In this document: piece after piece, positions 30,501-37,662 of the stretch
Numbering within the stretch: the first letter of the stretch is position 1
Layout: each line of letters begins with the position of its first letter
DNA from: Methylophaga sp.
GTDB taxonomy: Bacteria > Pseudomonadota > Gammaproteobacteria > Nitrosococcales > Methylophagaceae
Length of the DNA: 51,856 nucleotides
Assembly (NCBI GenBank): GCA_002696735.1
Contig: NZSL01000001.1
Location: forward strand, 1-51,856
Direction of reading: 5' to 3'
Position numbers and translations under genes: made by a program
Notes under the pieces: model-generated
What the model was told of the DNA's origin: nothing
The model's database searches: none
What the model saw: only the letters and a program-made list of their open reading frames with translations

Positions 30501-30629
30501 GGTGATATCAGGCACCGCATCAATCGGCAGCTTCTGAAAGCTCCAGATCCCAAGGCCAATGATAAGAAATATCATTGACAACATCAGGCCACGTCTCTCG
30601 ATTGAGAGACTTAAAATATTATTAATCAT
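27516..30629 (-). CDS. czcA: CzcA-like heavy-metal RND efflux pump
   Basis: 1037 residues, full length. The fourth helix has GALDFGLIVDGAVIIVENSI, with the Asp/Asp/Glu set of divalent-metal (CzcA-type) pumps, in contrast to the CusA copy in this window, which has a single Asp. The positions that are Met in CusA read differently here (EGDIALHALRTIG), so a Cu(I) three-Met site is not evident. Inferred substrates are Co/Zn/Cd. The gene follows czcB after a 14-base gap in a leftward operon. Confidence 0.94.
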   Translation of the reverse strand: MINNILSLSIERRGLMLSMIFLIIGLGIWSFQKLPIDAVPDITNVQVQINTRAPGYSPLESEQRITYPIERAIAGLPDLDYTRSISRYGLSQVTVIFEEGTDLYFARNLINNRLAVIKGSLPQGIEPEMGPIATGLGEIVMYTITAEPDARQPDGSSYDPTDLRVLQDWVIQPRLERVKGVTEVNVNGGYQKQFHVQPDPAKLLNFGVSLSDLKQALMQNNDNRGAGYIERYGQQILVRSPGQLKSIDDIGQVVVKNIDDRPVLVKDVADVVIGKPLRSGAGTRDGKETVVGTVMMLFGENSREVAATVTREMAEIQSSLPEGVILEAVYDRTTLVDKAVATVEKNLLEGALLVIVVLFLLLGNIRAALITAAVIPLSMMATITGMVQAGISANLMSMGALDFGLIVDGAVIIVENSIRRLSMAQKQNGGVLPVKERLNVVYEATNEVIRPSLFGVMIITIVYIPLFSLTGVEGKMFEPMAATVVIALLSAMVFTLTIVPAAIAMFMGGRITEKESFIISGAKWLYRPVLLLSLKLRWLLMLLAVVLVALSVNMASKMGSEFIPQLNEGDIALHALRTIGTSLEQSIKMQEQLEQRLKTFPQVDKVIAKIGTPEVATDPMPPNVADTFLILKPRSEWPDPELPKSELLAEIEAAVTQLPGNNYEFTQPIEMRFNELISGVRADLGIKVFGDDLDLIKQNAEAVLAVIQEIPGAADARLEQVDDMPMLTIEPKRMAMSRYGLNVDDLQNMLSTAVGGGEVGLIYDGDRRFDLVVRLPEEIRQDIPALSNLPVSLPGGDYVPLSEVATIELTEAPSQISRENAKRRVVVTSNVRGRDLGSFVEEAQQRIAEQVQLPPGYWIEYGGTYEQLQSASQRLSIVVPVTLVIIMGLLITLFGSFRDAAIIFTGVPLALTGGVLALWLRDMPLSISAGVGFIALSGVAVLNGLVMLSFIRDYWHRHGDLHKAIVDGAMTRLRPVLMTALVASLGFVPMALNTGTGAEVQRPLATVVIGGIISSTLLTLVVLPALYRIVHGRGKSR

Positions 30630-30643
30630 GTCTGTTTCCTAAA

Positions 30644-31765
30644 TCAGTGAGCGTGAGCTGCGCCGGCTTTTTCCAGATCAGCTTTAATCAGATAGCTATT
30701 TTCAGCGACGATGTCATCGCCCTGCCGGAGTCCGGATATAACCTCACTGAATTGACCATCATTAAGACCCAGTTGTAATGGCCTGACTTGATATTGATTA
30801 CCTACTTTGACAAAAGCGACTGATGCGCCTTCAAACTGTTGTATGGCACTGTTAGGAATTCTTAGTTTGACTTCTGTTTGCTCGGTAATGGCTTCAGCCT
30901 CAACGAGCAAACCCGGAAACCAGACTTGCTGCTGATTATCAAGTGCAACGCGGGCAATCCGATAAGGGGCATCATCTTTGCTTGGCAGCAGTTGCTTTAT
31001 CGTCGATTCATAAAATGTGTTGTTATGTAACAGACGCACTTTCTGACCGGGTTTTATATTCATGGCCTGTCCTGGAAAGACTTTGAGTTCAGCCCAAAGT
31101 GATTGGGTATTCGTGATCGTAAACAAACTTTGATCTGCCGCGACTTCGCCGGTATTGGCATCTTTTGCTGTAATGACACCTGAGATGGGCGCGGTTAAGT
31201 TATAACTCTGTAAGCTGTTGTTTGACTCAACACTGGCTAATAGCTGACCTTTTTTGACAGAATCACCAAAATTCACATAAACGCGGGTGATTTGACCCGG
31301 AAAACGTGCTCTGACTTGACTTATCTCATCAGGTGATAAAACCACTCTACCGTAGAGTTTGGAGGTGACCGATATTTGTCCGGCTGTAACTTCTGCAGTT
31401 ACCACACCGTGTTTTTGAGCCATACCGTCATCCATTTCTACATGCTCACTACCTTCATCCTCAGCGTCGTGAGCATGCCCTTCTTCTTCGGGTTTTGATT
31501 CAGCGCTATGATCATGTTCATCCTCTTTTGGCATCGATTCATCATGGTTATCTTTATCATGTGTTATCTCATGATCATGCTGCTGATTTGATTCTGCTAG
31601 CTGGGCTTGTGCTTGTTGATCTGATTGAGGAGCCTCATGCGCATGACCATCTTCAGCAATGGCAGGTGACATGATGAGCAATATTAGCGCTGCTACTGAT
31701 AGTAGGCTGCGCATGGGTAAAAAAACGAAATGTGATTTATTAAACATAGTTTTGTCCTGATTCAT
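30644..31765 (-). CDS. czcB: CzcB-like membrane-fusion protein with His-rich N-terminus
   Basis: 373 residues. A signal peptide (LLSVAALILLIMSPAIA) is followed by a strongly His/Asp/Glu-rich segment at about 38-105 (EDGHAHEAPQSDQQAQ, HDHEITHDKDNHDESM, HDHSAESKPEEEGHAHD), then the adaptor lipoyl and barrel parts (SKLYGRVVLSPDEI, LTAPISGVITAKDANTGEVA). It ends GAAHAH. His-rich N-termini fit periplasmic Zn/Co/Cd binding. The start may be the second ATG (seven codons in). Six bases separate it from czcC. Confidence 0.92.
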   Translation of the reverse strand: MNQDKTMFNKSHFVFLPMRSLLSVAALILLIMSPAIAEDGHAHEAPQSDQQAQAQLAESNQQHDHEITHDKDNHDESMPKEDEHDHSAESKPEEEGHAHDAEDEGSEHVEMDDGMAQKHGVVTAEVTAGQISVTSKLYGRVVLSPDEISQVRARFPGQITRVYVNFGDSVKKGQLLASVESNNSLQSYNLTAPISGVITAKDANTGEVAADQSLFTITNTQSLWAELKVFPGQAMNIKPGQKVRLLHNNTFYESTIKQLLPSKDDAPYRIARVALDNQQQVWFPGLLVEAEAITEQTEVKLRIPNSAIQQFEGASVAFVKVGNQYQVRPLQLGLNDGQFSEVISGLRQGDDIVAENSYLIKADLEKAGAAHAH

Positions 31766-31770
31766 ATTGC

Positions 31771-33069
31771 TTACTCTGCAGCTGTTAGCGGTTCGGCGGT
31801 GAGTTGTTCGATTTCTGTCTGATATAGCAATGCAGCCGTTGCAGCCTCAATGACACTACGTCTGGCACCTAGCAGGTCTTGTCTGACGGTAAGAAATTCC
31901 AGATAACTGTAGAGTCCCCGTTGATAACCGGTTTGCGTTTGCTCCAGACTTTTAGTGAGTTTGGGGATAATCTGTTGTTGCAACTTGGAAATACTTGCAA
32001 TTGCTTGTTCACGCCCGGAATAGGCCCGATAAAGCTGAGCATGAAGTTGCAACAGCATATCTTGACGGCGATAGCTGACTTCATTACGCGCGGCCAATGC
32101 TGATTCAATATCCCCTTGCGCTCGCTGGCGGCTGAACAAAGGCACTGACACACCAGCAACTAACGCCGAATCATTCAGTCCTTCATCTCGCCTGATCCCA
32201 ACTGACCAGGTCAGATCTGCAACTTGCTGAGTTCTGGCAAGACGTACTTGTGCATCACGAACCCGCGTTTCTGCAGCGAAACGTTCCAGTTGCGGATTTT
32301 GCTGGGCCTGATTAAATAAGGCTTCAAATGACATGGCCTCGCTAAAGGCAAACAATGAGCCTGTGGCGGTCTCAAAATTAGGTTGATAACTCCCCCACAA
32401 ATTAGCGAGTACCACTTTGTTGGCTTCCAGCTGACGTTTTTCGGCAGCCAATATCAGTTCAGCCTGATTAACAGAAGCTTCGGCGCGGCCCAAATCTGCT
32501 TCAGCCGCGACGGCAGCACCTACACGTTTATTAACTTCTGTTAATGTTGTTTGTGCCAGTTCCAGCCCCGTCTCGGCTAGCTTTACACGCTCTTGGCTAT
32601 TGAGCACTTCAATAAATTGTCGTGTTACCTGACCTAGCAAGTCCAGCGCTTTTATTTTGCGATCAACACGGACAACATCGCTTTGTTGTTCCACTAGTTC
32701 AACACGGGACAGTCTTTTATCCCCCAGTTCAACGACAGAGGAGAGAGTGACCGTGGTTTCAAGTGACTTGATACCGCTTAGTTCCCTGGTGCCAGCGAAA
32801 TTTTCAATCTCAGCACCAACAACATATGCCGGTTTGAGATTGGCCGTTTTTTTCTGGGCTTCAAGTTGTTGCTGACGAATTGGAAAAACCTGTAATGCCG
32901 GATGTTGCGCCAGTGTTTGTTGCATGGCCTCGTTTAAACTCAACGTTTTCGTTTGTTGAACGTTCTCGGCTAATACCGGCGAGACAGAAAAGGCAACCAG
33001 CATCGAACAAAGCAATGCACGGATAGCAGGCGCACGCACATTTGTAGTGCGATCAAAGTGTATTTTCAT
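31771..33069 (-). CDS. czcC: CzcC-like TolC-family outer-membrane channel
   Basis: 432 residues: a signal peptide ending near SPVLAEN, then two OEP repeats (LSLNEAMQQTLAQHPALQVF at the start, SLEQTQTGYQRGLYSYLEFL near the end). It is closest in layout to CzcC/CnrC. It is the first structural gene of the leftward czcCBA set and should form the outer-membrane exit of the pump. Confidence 0.9.
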   Translation of the reverse strand: MKIHFDRTTNVRAPAIRALLCSMLVAFSVSPVLAENVQQTKTLSLNEAMQQTLAQHPALQVFPIRQQQLEAQKKTANLKPAYVVGAEIENFAGTRELSGIKSLETTVTLSSVVELGDKRLSRVELVEQQSDVVRVDRKIKALDLLGQVTRQFIEVLNSQERVKLAETGLELAQTTLTEVNKRVGAAVAAEADLGRAEASVNQAELILAAEKRQLEANKVVLANLWGSYQPNFETATGSLFAFSEAMSFEALFNQAQQNPQLERFAAETRVRDAQVRLARTQQVADLTWSVGIRRDEGLNDSALVAGVSVPLFSRQRAQGDIESALAARNEVSYRRQDMLLQLHAQLYRAYSGREQAIASISKLQQQIIPKLTKSLEQTQTGYQRGLYSYLEFLTVRQDLLGARRSVIEAATAALLYQTEIEQLTAEPLTAAE

Positions 33070-33133
33070 GAAATTAGATCCTGTTTAACTGCAAACAACG
33101 GACTTACGTTAAGTCCGCAAAAACATCAGCAGT

Positions 33134-33478
33134 TCAAGATCTCGGAGGGCGGTACATACTGACTGTAAAGTCAGGTTTTGGCGATCTAGGGTGGAGGTTG
33201 AAATAATTGTCTGGAATAGCAGCAACATTAATTCCATCAATATTAAAGATGGCGATAAAATGTGAACACTGACAATGCAGACAAAAATCACAATCGCCGG
33301 TACTTTGTGCATCATGCGAAGACGCACTGTTCGCTTGTTGAATTGCATTGGAATCATCAAGAACAAGCTGATGTTCTTGTGGTGTCTTGGAGTCAGATGT
33401 ATGAATGTCAGCCGCAACTATACCTGATTGCATCACAATCATAAAGATGAGCATGTTGATAATTAATTTTACTGACAT
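33134..33478 (-). CDS. Small secreted protein upstream of czcC (CzcI-like position)
   Basis: 114 residues with a signal peptide (LIINMLIFMIVMQSGIVAAD), a polar middle (HTSDSKTPQEHQLVLDDSNA) and a compact Cys/His cluster, CDFCLHCQCSHF, near residues 82-93. It stands 64 bases before czcC on the same strand, the place CzcI occupies in czc operons, and the Cys/His cluster fits a periplasmic metal sensor or binding protein. I assign this by position and composition only. Confidence 0.6.
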   Translation of the reverse strand: MSVKLIINMLIFMIVMQSGIVAADIHTSDSKTPQEHQLVLDDSNAIQQANSASSHDAQSTGDCDFCLHCQCSHFIAIFNIDGINVAAIPDNYFNLHPRSPKPDFTVSMYRPPRS

Positions 33479-33808
33479 TCGTTAATTTTATTAATGGATT
33501 CTGATGTCTTAGTTAACAACATAATAACTTAGTTCCCAAAAGATTAGCAAAATTAAAAGTTCTCTGCTGGGTCTGTGAGAGTCTGCCACTGTTTTTATGT
33601 AACAAACACATTTTATGTAACAAACACAAAGTTTGTGATGATTTTGAATAGTGTATGAGATCTTATGCTCGGGGTCTCCGGATCTATAAACAAAACTAAG
33701 ACACTATATAATTCGCTAATACTAAGGCGAGAGAAATGTATTGGCTGAAAGATCTTGAGCTATAGAAATTCAGAAAGTGTTGTGTATTCATATTTTCAAC
33801 TAAAGCAG
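33479..33808. other. Intergenic region upstream of the czc block
   Basis: About 330 AT-rich bases between the czcI-like gene and the broken endA. It should contain the promoter of the leftward czc block. It holds an 18-bp tandem repeat (listed separately) and an imperfect dyad at 33509-33532. No gene is seen. Confidence 0.5.
33593..33635. repeat. 18-bp tandem repeat followed by a small palindrome
   Basis: TTTTATGTAACAAACACA occurs twice head to tail (33593-33610 and 33611-33628). The end of the second copy runs into CACAAAGTTTGTG, a 6-bp dyad around a single G. Confidence 0.85.
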
Positions 33809-34126
33809 CTAATTATGAATAGATAGCATGTTGCTAAGTCCACTTAATATGTGCTCGAACTCATTGCGTTCATCACGAAGCTTCTGTTTTCTGACTTGGT
33901 ACCCACACTTTGGCGTCGCACCCCCTGGACGACCTCGCCAGTCCAAGTCACAGCCACAATAGAGTGTTCCTAATGATCCATTACGATTCTGGTCATGATA
34001 AACATGCTCACGAAGCTCAGCTTTTGCTTGTTCAAATGATTCTGGAGCTGCCAGTGTCTAGATACAGATGAGCAATCCAGCGAATAGCGATAATATGATT
34101 TTATTCATTAATCTTTTCATCTTCAT
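33809..34126 (-). pseudogene. endA: Truncated endonuclease I (EndA) remnant with an amber stop in the signal peptide
   Basis: Reading leftward from the ATG at 34126, MKMKRLMNKIILSLFAGLL is a signal peptide, interrupted by TAG (34058-34060). The frame then continues TLAAPESFEQAKAELREHVY, TLYCGCDLDWRGRPGG, CGYQVRKQKLRDERNEFEHI. YCGCD, the CGYxVRK block and the ExEH-like start of the catalytic region are hallmarks of EndA/Vvn periplasmic nucleases. The catalytic core that should follow is missing: the frame ends SMLSIHN-like at 33809. So it has both a nonsense codon and a C-terminal truncation and should be inactive. Confidence 0.82.
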
Positions 34127-34134
34127 TTTATTGT

Positions 34135-34842
34135 TCATACAATCACTGTCACTAAACGACTGACACGCGGGTTACGAACTTTGACGATATCGTCTGCCGG
34201 CGAATTATCTCGAATTAACGCCCAGGTTTCTGTGGTCCGGTTTGGCTTTCCATTCCGAAGAGTCTGCTGGGGCTTTATTTTCTTCCAGTTGGATGAGGTG
34301 AGTAATTTAGAAAACCGACGCCAGGCACGGTCAATCGAGCTGATGACCATTCGCTCACAAAAGCGTTCGACATCAAGTCGCGTGAGGTGAATATCACCAA
34401 TATGCGTTTTGATTTATAGGTCCAAGCAATCATTTGGAGTGATGTCGTCAACTTTCCCACTAAATTCTTCAACCTACTCAGTCCGACGGGCCACCTTGAT
34501 AGCAGCTTCAGCAAAACGTTTTTGAAGAAATCGGCCATTGAGATACGTATCAGTATTGGTAGTCTGTAACTTCTGAGTTTTACGAATAGCACCAGAAGAG
34601 ACATTCAGCTGCAGCTCTTTACCGGTTCGACTCATTCCTACATTCGTTTTGTGCAACAAGATATATTTGATGGCCAGTAATTCCGCCAGCTTATAAGGTT
34701 CTGACTGAGAGGATGGTATCGACACATCTATTGCCCGGACAGTCGTGATTCTTTCCCCATGCTGCACACGGAAAAATACGCGATATTGATTCTGGGATAT
34801 AGGCTCACGATGAACTGCTGTTTCTAAGATGGTAAGTGACAT
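34135..34842 (-). pseudogene. Gene of unknown function with two in-frame stop codons
   Basis: From the ATG at 34842, preceded by AGGAG, the frame reads MSLTILETAVHREPISQNQY, then KLAELLAIKYILLHKTNVG, to a TAG at 34474. The same frame stays protein-like (VEEFSGKVDDITPNDCLDL), meets a TAA at 34414, and goes on for about 90 codons (RLDVERFCERMVISSIDRAW, NGKPNRTTETWALIRDNS) to 34135. The total would be about 235 residues. The family is not recognised; it looks like a plasmid accessory gene. If the first part is still made, it is a 122-residue protein. Confidence 0.6.
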
Positions 34843-34994
34843 TGTGTATTCTCCTGGTTGAATGATTTGTGTCAAAACTACAAAACCATCAAACCACGGA
34901 ACTAGAACCACGCAAGCAGTCTGAGAGCCCATTTCTAGGAGGGCTTGCGCGGATTACTTTCTATGTCATTCTTGTACTAAAACAGGAGAGATGT

Positions 34995-35267
34995 ATGTTT
35001 GAATTTATCAACCACATGACGATTCCACCATTGGATGCCATGGGTTATTACTTATTTGCTGGCGTGCTTCTATTTCACAATATGAAGAGAATCAGATGGT
35101 ACGCAATGAGCCTTTTATGGGTTAGTTTTGGCACCTTTGACCGGGGATTCTTAATTGAGACAACTATGCTTGGATTTGCATTCATGCTGACGGAAGGCTT
35201 TTTTGATACTTATTTCCAACATGAGAAGGCGAAAGCGCAATCCAGGGCGATGAAAAGCAAAAAGTGA
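34995..35267 (+). CDS. Small membrane protein of unknown function
   Basis: 90 residues from the ATG at 34995, chosen for AGGAGAG at 34983-34989; the overlapping ATG at 34991 opens only a three-codon frame. Hydrophobic stretches (AMGYYLFAGVLLF, WYAMSLLWVSFGTF, TMLGFAFMLTEGFF) suggest two or three membrane segments, with a basic tail (KAKAQSRAMKSKK). It is divergent from the broken gene at 34135-34842. No family recognised. Confidence 0.6.
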   Translation: MFEFINHMTIPPLDAMGYYLFAGVLLFHNMKRIRWYAMSLLWVSFGTFDRGFLIETTMLGFAFMLTEGFFDTYFQHEKAKAQSRAMKSKK

Positions 35268-35541
35268 AACTGTCGGGTGTTACTCAAAGTAAGAACTACA
35301 TCACAGTCATGTCATTCACTAATGACAGCTACTGCAGAGAATGCGTATTATGGAATCACTGGTAAATGCCGGCAATGTTCAATAAGGATACGAGCATTAC
35401 AGTTTGCTGTAATGCGAAATACTCTCTCACTGAGATGGTATTCCAAAGCATCTGACCATGTGTTTCGGAATGCCAGATTTCCTGATAACACATCATTGTT
35501 ATCTTGAAGGGTATTCGGTCTCATCAAAACCGAACACAGAT
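35268..35541. other. Structured intergenic stretch
   Basis: No convincing gene. It contains a perfect 9-bp hairpin, GCATTACAG (35394-35402) with CTGTAATGC (35407-35415), followed by the first copy of the GGTATTCC element. The frame open at 35277-35507 runs through these structures and has no ribosome site, so I do not call it. Confidence 0.55.
35423..35474 (+). ncRNA. GGTATTCC structured element, copy 1
   Basis: TCTC (35423-35426) pairs with GAGA (35432-35435) around a TCACT loop. Immediately after, GGTATTCC (35437-35444) pairs with GGAATGCC (35467-35474) with one wobble. Inside the 22-base loop, CAT/ATG can pair and AAAGC near the 5' side faces TTTC at the 3' side. Two more copies lie at 36692 and 37400. 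Confidence 0.6.
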
Positions 35542-35633
35542 GCTTAACCTTAGAACGTTAAGCGATTTAACCCCAGGGGTGATATTCACCCATCTGGGGT
35601 TGAGATCATCCCTAATATTATGGAGTTTTCATT
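35542..35633 (+). promoter_or_regulatory. Two-tier-hairpin 5' leader, copy A
   Basis: Hairpin 1: GCTTAAC (35542-35548) with GTTAAGC (35557-35563). Hairpin 2: outer AACCCCAG (35569-35576) with CTGGGGTT (35594-35601), inner GGGTGA (35577-35582) with TCACCC (35586-35591). Segment 3: TCC (35609-35611) can pair with the GGA of the ribosome site TGGAG (35621-35625). The ATG at 35634 follows 32 bases after hairpin 2. The architecture matches the leaders at 36317, 36817, 37804 and 38567. Confidence 0.65.
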
Positions 35634-36022
35634 ATGGGATGTATTAAAATAGATATTTTTCCCCGAGTTAGATTTTGAATCGGAAATGTTTAGTAAAAGT
35701 TTGCTTGGCTATATCTAACGGTGAACTTAAACAAAATATCGAGATTGATGTTAAAGACATTATCACCTATGAATGGGCACCGATAATGAAAGTTGACACT
35801 GAAACAAAGAAAAACGTCGCGGACATGGCACCAAATGGGATTCGATTATTGCTTTTAACAGGTGAAACGCTGGTGGCTTTTGACCATTGTTATGAAACCT
35901 TCGGTAAATCGGTTGAAATGGCAAGGCGTCCACATGCGAACGTTGTTACTGCACAGCATTTATCGTTAGAAGAAGCAGGTCATCTTTCCTATACGCCGGA
36001 ATGTATCAGAAGTATTCGTTAG
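35634..36022 (+). pseudogene. Small gene of unknown function, apparently frameshifted after codon 14
   Basis: The well-placed ATG at 35634 (GGAG 8 bases upstream) gives MGCIKIDIFPRVRF and a TGA at 35676. A frame shifted by -1 opens exactly there, with TTG at 35675, and runs 115 codons: KVCLAISNGELKQNIEIDVK, ITYEWAPIMKVDTETKK, LLLLTGETLVAFDHCYETFG. Either a one-base change broke the gene, or TTG (overlapping the TGA) restarts translation, or there is a programmed shift at AGATTTTGA. No family recognised. If intact it would be about 129 residues. Confidence 0.55.
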
Positions 36023-36071
36023 AAATTGTGAATTTAACCTGATGCAGAATGTTGATTTATGAACTTTCTGT

Positions 36072-36242
36072 TTATTGAGTAGATTGATTAACCGGCTTTA
36101 AAAAAGCACGGTATTTAATTTTCTTAATGATGCTTTCTGCTAAAGCTTCATCTTTGGTCAGCACAATCGCCCGGATGAGATCATCAGAAAGTAATTGTTT
36201 ATTAGTTGAATGCACTAATTGAAGTCTGTTGGGTTTATTCAT
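36072..36242 (-). CDS. Possible small leftward gene of unknown function
   Basis: 56 residues from the ATG at 36242: MNKPNRLQLVHSTNKQLLSD, then LIRAIVLTKDEALAESIIKK and a basic tail. Composition is protein-like (helical, Leu/Ile heptads), but the ribosome site is weak and I see no known family. An upstream start would give 65 residues. It is one of two small leftward frames in this otherwise rightward set. Confidence 0.4.
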   Translation of the reverse strand: MNKPNRLQLVHSTNKQLLSDDLIRAIVLTKDEALAESIIKKIKYRAFLKPVNQSTQ

Positions 36243-36316
36243 GTAAATGAGTATATCACTGGGCAACAATCACGAAAGGGGCTAAAAACGGCTTTTCCTG
36301 CTTTTTTGCCTACATT

Positions 36317-36405
36317 AGCAAGACATCATTGGCTTTCCAAACCCAAACGGGGATCGACTTCCCGCTTGGGGTGTCGCTCCCTCTTAAACTAAGAGGCATT
36401 TTGAC
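36317..36405 (+). promoter_or_regulatory. Two-tier-hairpin 5' leader, copy B
   Basis: Hairpin 1 is weak here: AGCAA (36317-36321) with TTGGCT (36329-36334), one bulge. Hairpin 2: outer CCCAA (36342-36346) with TTGGG (36366-36370), inner CGGGGA (36348-36353) with TTCCCG (36359-36364). Hairpin 3: CCTCTTA (36380-36386) pairs with TAAGAGG (36390-36396), so the ribosome site AAGAGG is fully inside a 7-bp stem. ATG at 36406. Confidence 0.7.
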
Positions 36406-36684
36406 ATGGAAACCTATCAAGTTATCGCTTTAAGCACATCGCATATTGAAGAGGATGATACCAGTGCATTATGCATTGCAGCCTTTCAAACCAATATCGT
36501 GATGGAGCGTGAATCCAGCTTCTTTATTAAGCTGTATATGAACGATTTGGCAGGAAACCTCTCAGGAGATTACAGTCCTTCACTTTGCAAAGTAATTGAG
36601 TTCGCATTTAACAATAACTTTGAGATGATTGAGCTGGATTCAGATGCCGAGGCCATCCCAGAGTTGGACCAGCACGACTGGTAA
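36406..36684 (+). CDS. Small acidic protein of unknown function
   Basis: 92 residues, acidic and soluble: METYQVIALSTSHIEEDDTS, FFIKLYMNDLAGNLSGDY, then a Glu/Asp-rich end (MIELDSDAEAIPELDQHDW). The start is fixed by the ribosome site AAGAGG at 36391-36396, which lies inside a leader hairpin, so translation may be conditional. No family recognised. A GGTATTCC element starts 8 bases after the stop. Confidence 0.65.
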   Translation: METYQVIALSTSHIEEDDTSALCIAAFQTNIVMERESSFFIKLYMNDLAGNLSGDYSPSLCKVIEFAFNNNFEMIELDSDAEAIPELDQHDW

Positions 36685-36691
36685 AGCATTA

Positions 36692-36746
36692 CCTCTGTCA
36701 ACAGGGGTATTCCAAAGCGTATTCACATAGTACATTTCGGAATAGA
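36692..36746 (+). ncRNA. GGTATTCC structured element, copy 2
   Basis: CCTCTG (36692-36697) pairs with CAGGGG (36702-36707) around a TCAA loop. GGTATTCC at 36706-36713 pairs through TATTCC with GGAATA (36739-36744). The 25-base loop starts AAAGC and ends TTTC as in the other copies, with GTA/TAC able to pair inside. The two stems share the bases 36706-36707, so they may be alternative folds here. Confidence 0.55.
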
Positions 36747-36816
36747 TATCCAGTAGATAGCCAAAAACTATCTATTCGATAAGTCAGCCGGACTTATTTA
36801 AAACCGGCCTCAATGT

Positions 36817-36901
36817 CCAAGCAGCGCGCTGTTTGGAATCCAAAACCTATATGGGAGTAACTCCCTTATGGGCGGCTGCTCCCTTTAAAAAGGAGAGTAA
36901 C
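36817..36901 (+). promoter_or_regulatory. Two-tier-hairpin 5' leader, copy C
   Basis: Hairpin 1: CCAAGCAG (36817-36824) with CTGTTTGG (36829-36836), loop CGCG. Hairpin 2: outer CCTATA (36846-36851) with TATGGG (36867-36872), inner GGGAG (36853-36857) with CTCCC (36861-36865). Hairpin 3: CTCCCTT (36879-36885) faces the ribosome site AAGGAG (36890-36895). ATG at 36902. Confidence 0.7.
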
Positions 36902-37324
36902 ATGCAAAATACACCAGAGTTTGGAGCACCAAGAGCGTCAGATAATATGACAACCATGGAGCTACGAAATGCCAGAACGCCGTTCACACTTGAAGTAACA
37001 CTGGATAAACTTCGGTATTACCTTAAAGCAACACTACATCATGACGCTGTAGAGTTACTTGAAAAGGCAGTTGATAAGGCCAAGGTAGACAAAGATTATT
37101 TTAATCGACTTGAAAGTGCACTGCTTCGAGGTTCAACCGTTGAAGGCCGAGAGTTATTCTCAGACTTTGGCGATTACTGGGCAAGAACGAGTTCGGTAAT
37201 TCCATATTACCTACATCATGATGCCGTAAACAGCATTGATACCGCTTTATTTCAAATCCGAATTGGTGATATGAAAGAAGCAATTGATGACTTTAATTTT
37301 CTACATAATTGTTCTCTGGATTAA
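36902..37324 (+). CDS. Small soluble protein of unknown function
   Basis: 140 residues from the ATG at 36902. An upstream in-frame ATG at 36833 would put the structured leader inside the coding region, and AGGAG at 36891-36895 fits 36902, so I take the shorter form. It reads MQNTPEFGAPRASDNMTTME, then helical stretches (LDKLRYYLKATLHHDAVELL, SVIPYYLHHDAVNSIDTALF). The two HHDAV segments, about 70 residues apart, suggest an internal duplication. No family recognised. Confidence 0.65.
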   Translation: MQNTPEFGAPRASDNMTTMELRNARTPFTLEVTLDKLRYYLKATLHHDAVELLEKAVDKAKVDKDYFNRLESALLRGSTVEGRELFSDFGDYWARTSSVIPYYLHHDAVNSIDTALFQIRIGDMKEAIDDFNFLHNCSLD

Positions 37325-37399
37325 TAGTTTTGACATGTAAGCTGAGTTACCCGGATATAACGGGATAAGAGAGGTTGATGATACATCAGCCTTTGAATA

Positions 37400-37454
37400 C
37401 TCTCTCAAAGAGAGGGTATTCCCAAGCACTCAATAGAGTGTTTCGGAATACTCT
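37400..37454 (+). ncRNA. GGTATTCC structured element, copy 3
   Basis: CTCTC (37400-37404) pairs with GAGAG (37410-37414) around a TCAAA loop. GGTATTCC (37415-37422) pairs with GGAATACT (37445-37452). Inside, CACTC pairs with GAGTG around AATA. This is the best-folded of the three copies, and the inner stem differs in sequence from copies 1 and 2 but pairs in the same place. Confidence 0.65.
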
Positions 37455-37662
37455 ATTCTCGGTAGCGTTATCGTTATCCTAGTGCTTGGATATAAATAAA
37501 ACTTGGCACCTATGATACGACGACTTTGACGATATTTATCCTCTCGATACTATTGGCAAACTATACAACTAGCCCCAGTGCCTTTTACCTATTCCAGTAG
37601 GCTATCAAACACATAGTTGAATCATTATTCGGGTAGAGTGTGAACTGCATCAATGTATATCG

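Noticed and set aside
33509-33532. A sequence resembling an E. coli Ter site (TTAGTTAACAACATAATAA)
   Set aside because: It has an extra base inside the core compared with TTAGTTACAACATACTAA, lies in an AT-rich intergenic region, and one match by eye is not enough.
34058-34476. In-frame TAG codons in endA and the next gene as possible pyrrolysine or readthrough sites
   Set aside because: The second gene also has an in-frame TAA, endA is truncated as well, and no recoding signals or pyl genes are seen; decay is simpler.
34275-34604. 109-codon minus-strand frame
   Set aside because: It is the shadow of the stop-interrupted gene at 34135-34842 in another frame.
35277-35507. 76-codon frame between the 34995 gene and leader A
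   Set aside because: No ribosome site; it runs through two hairpins and the GGTATTCC element, so RNA structure explains the sequence better.
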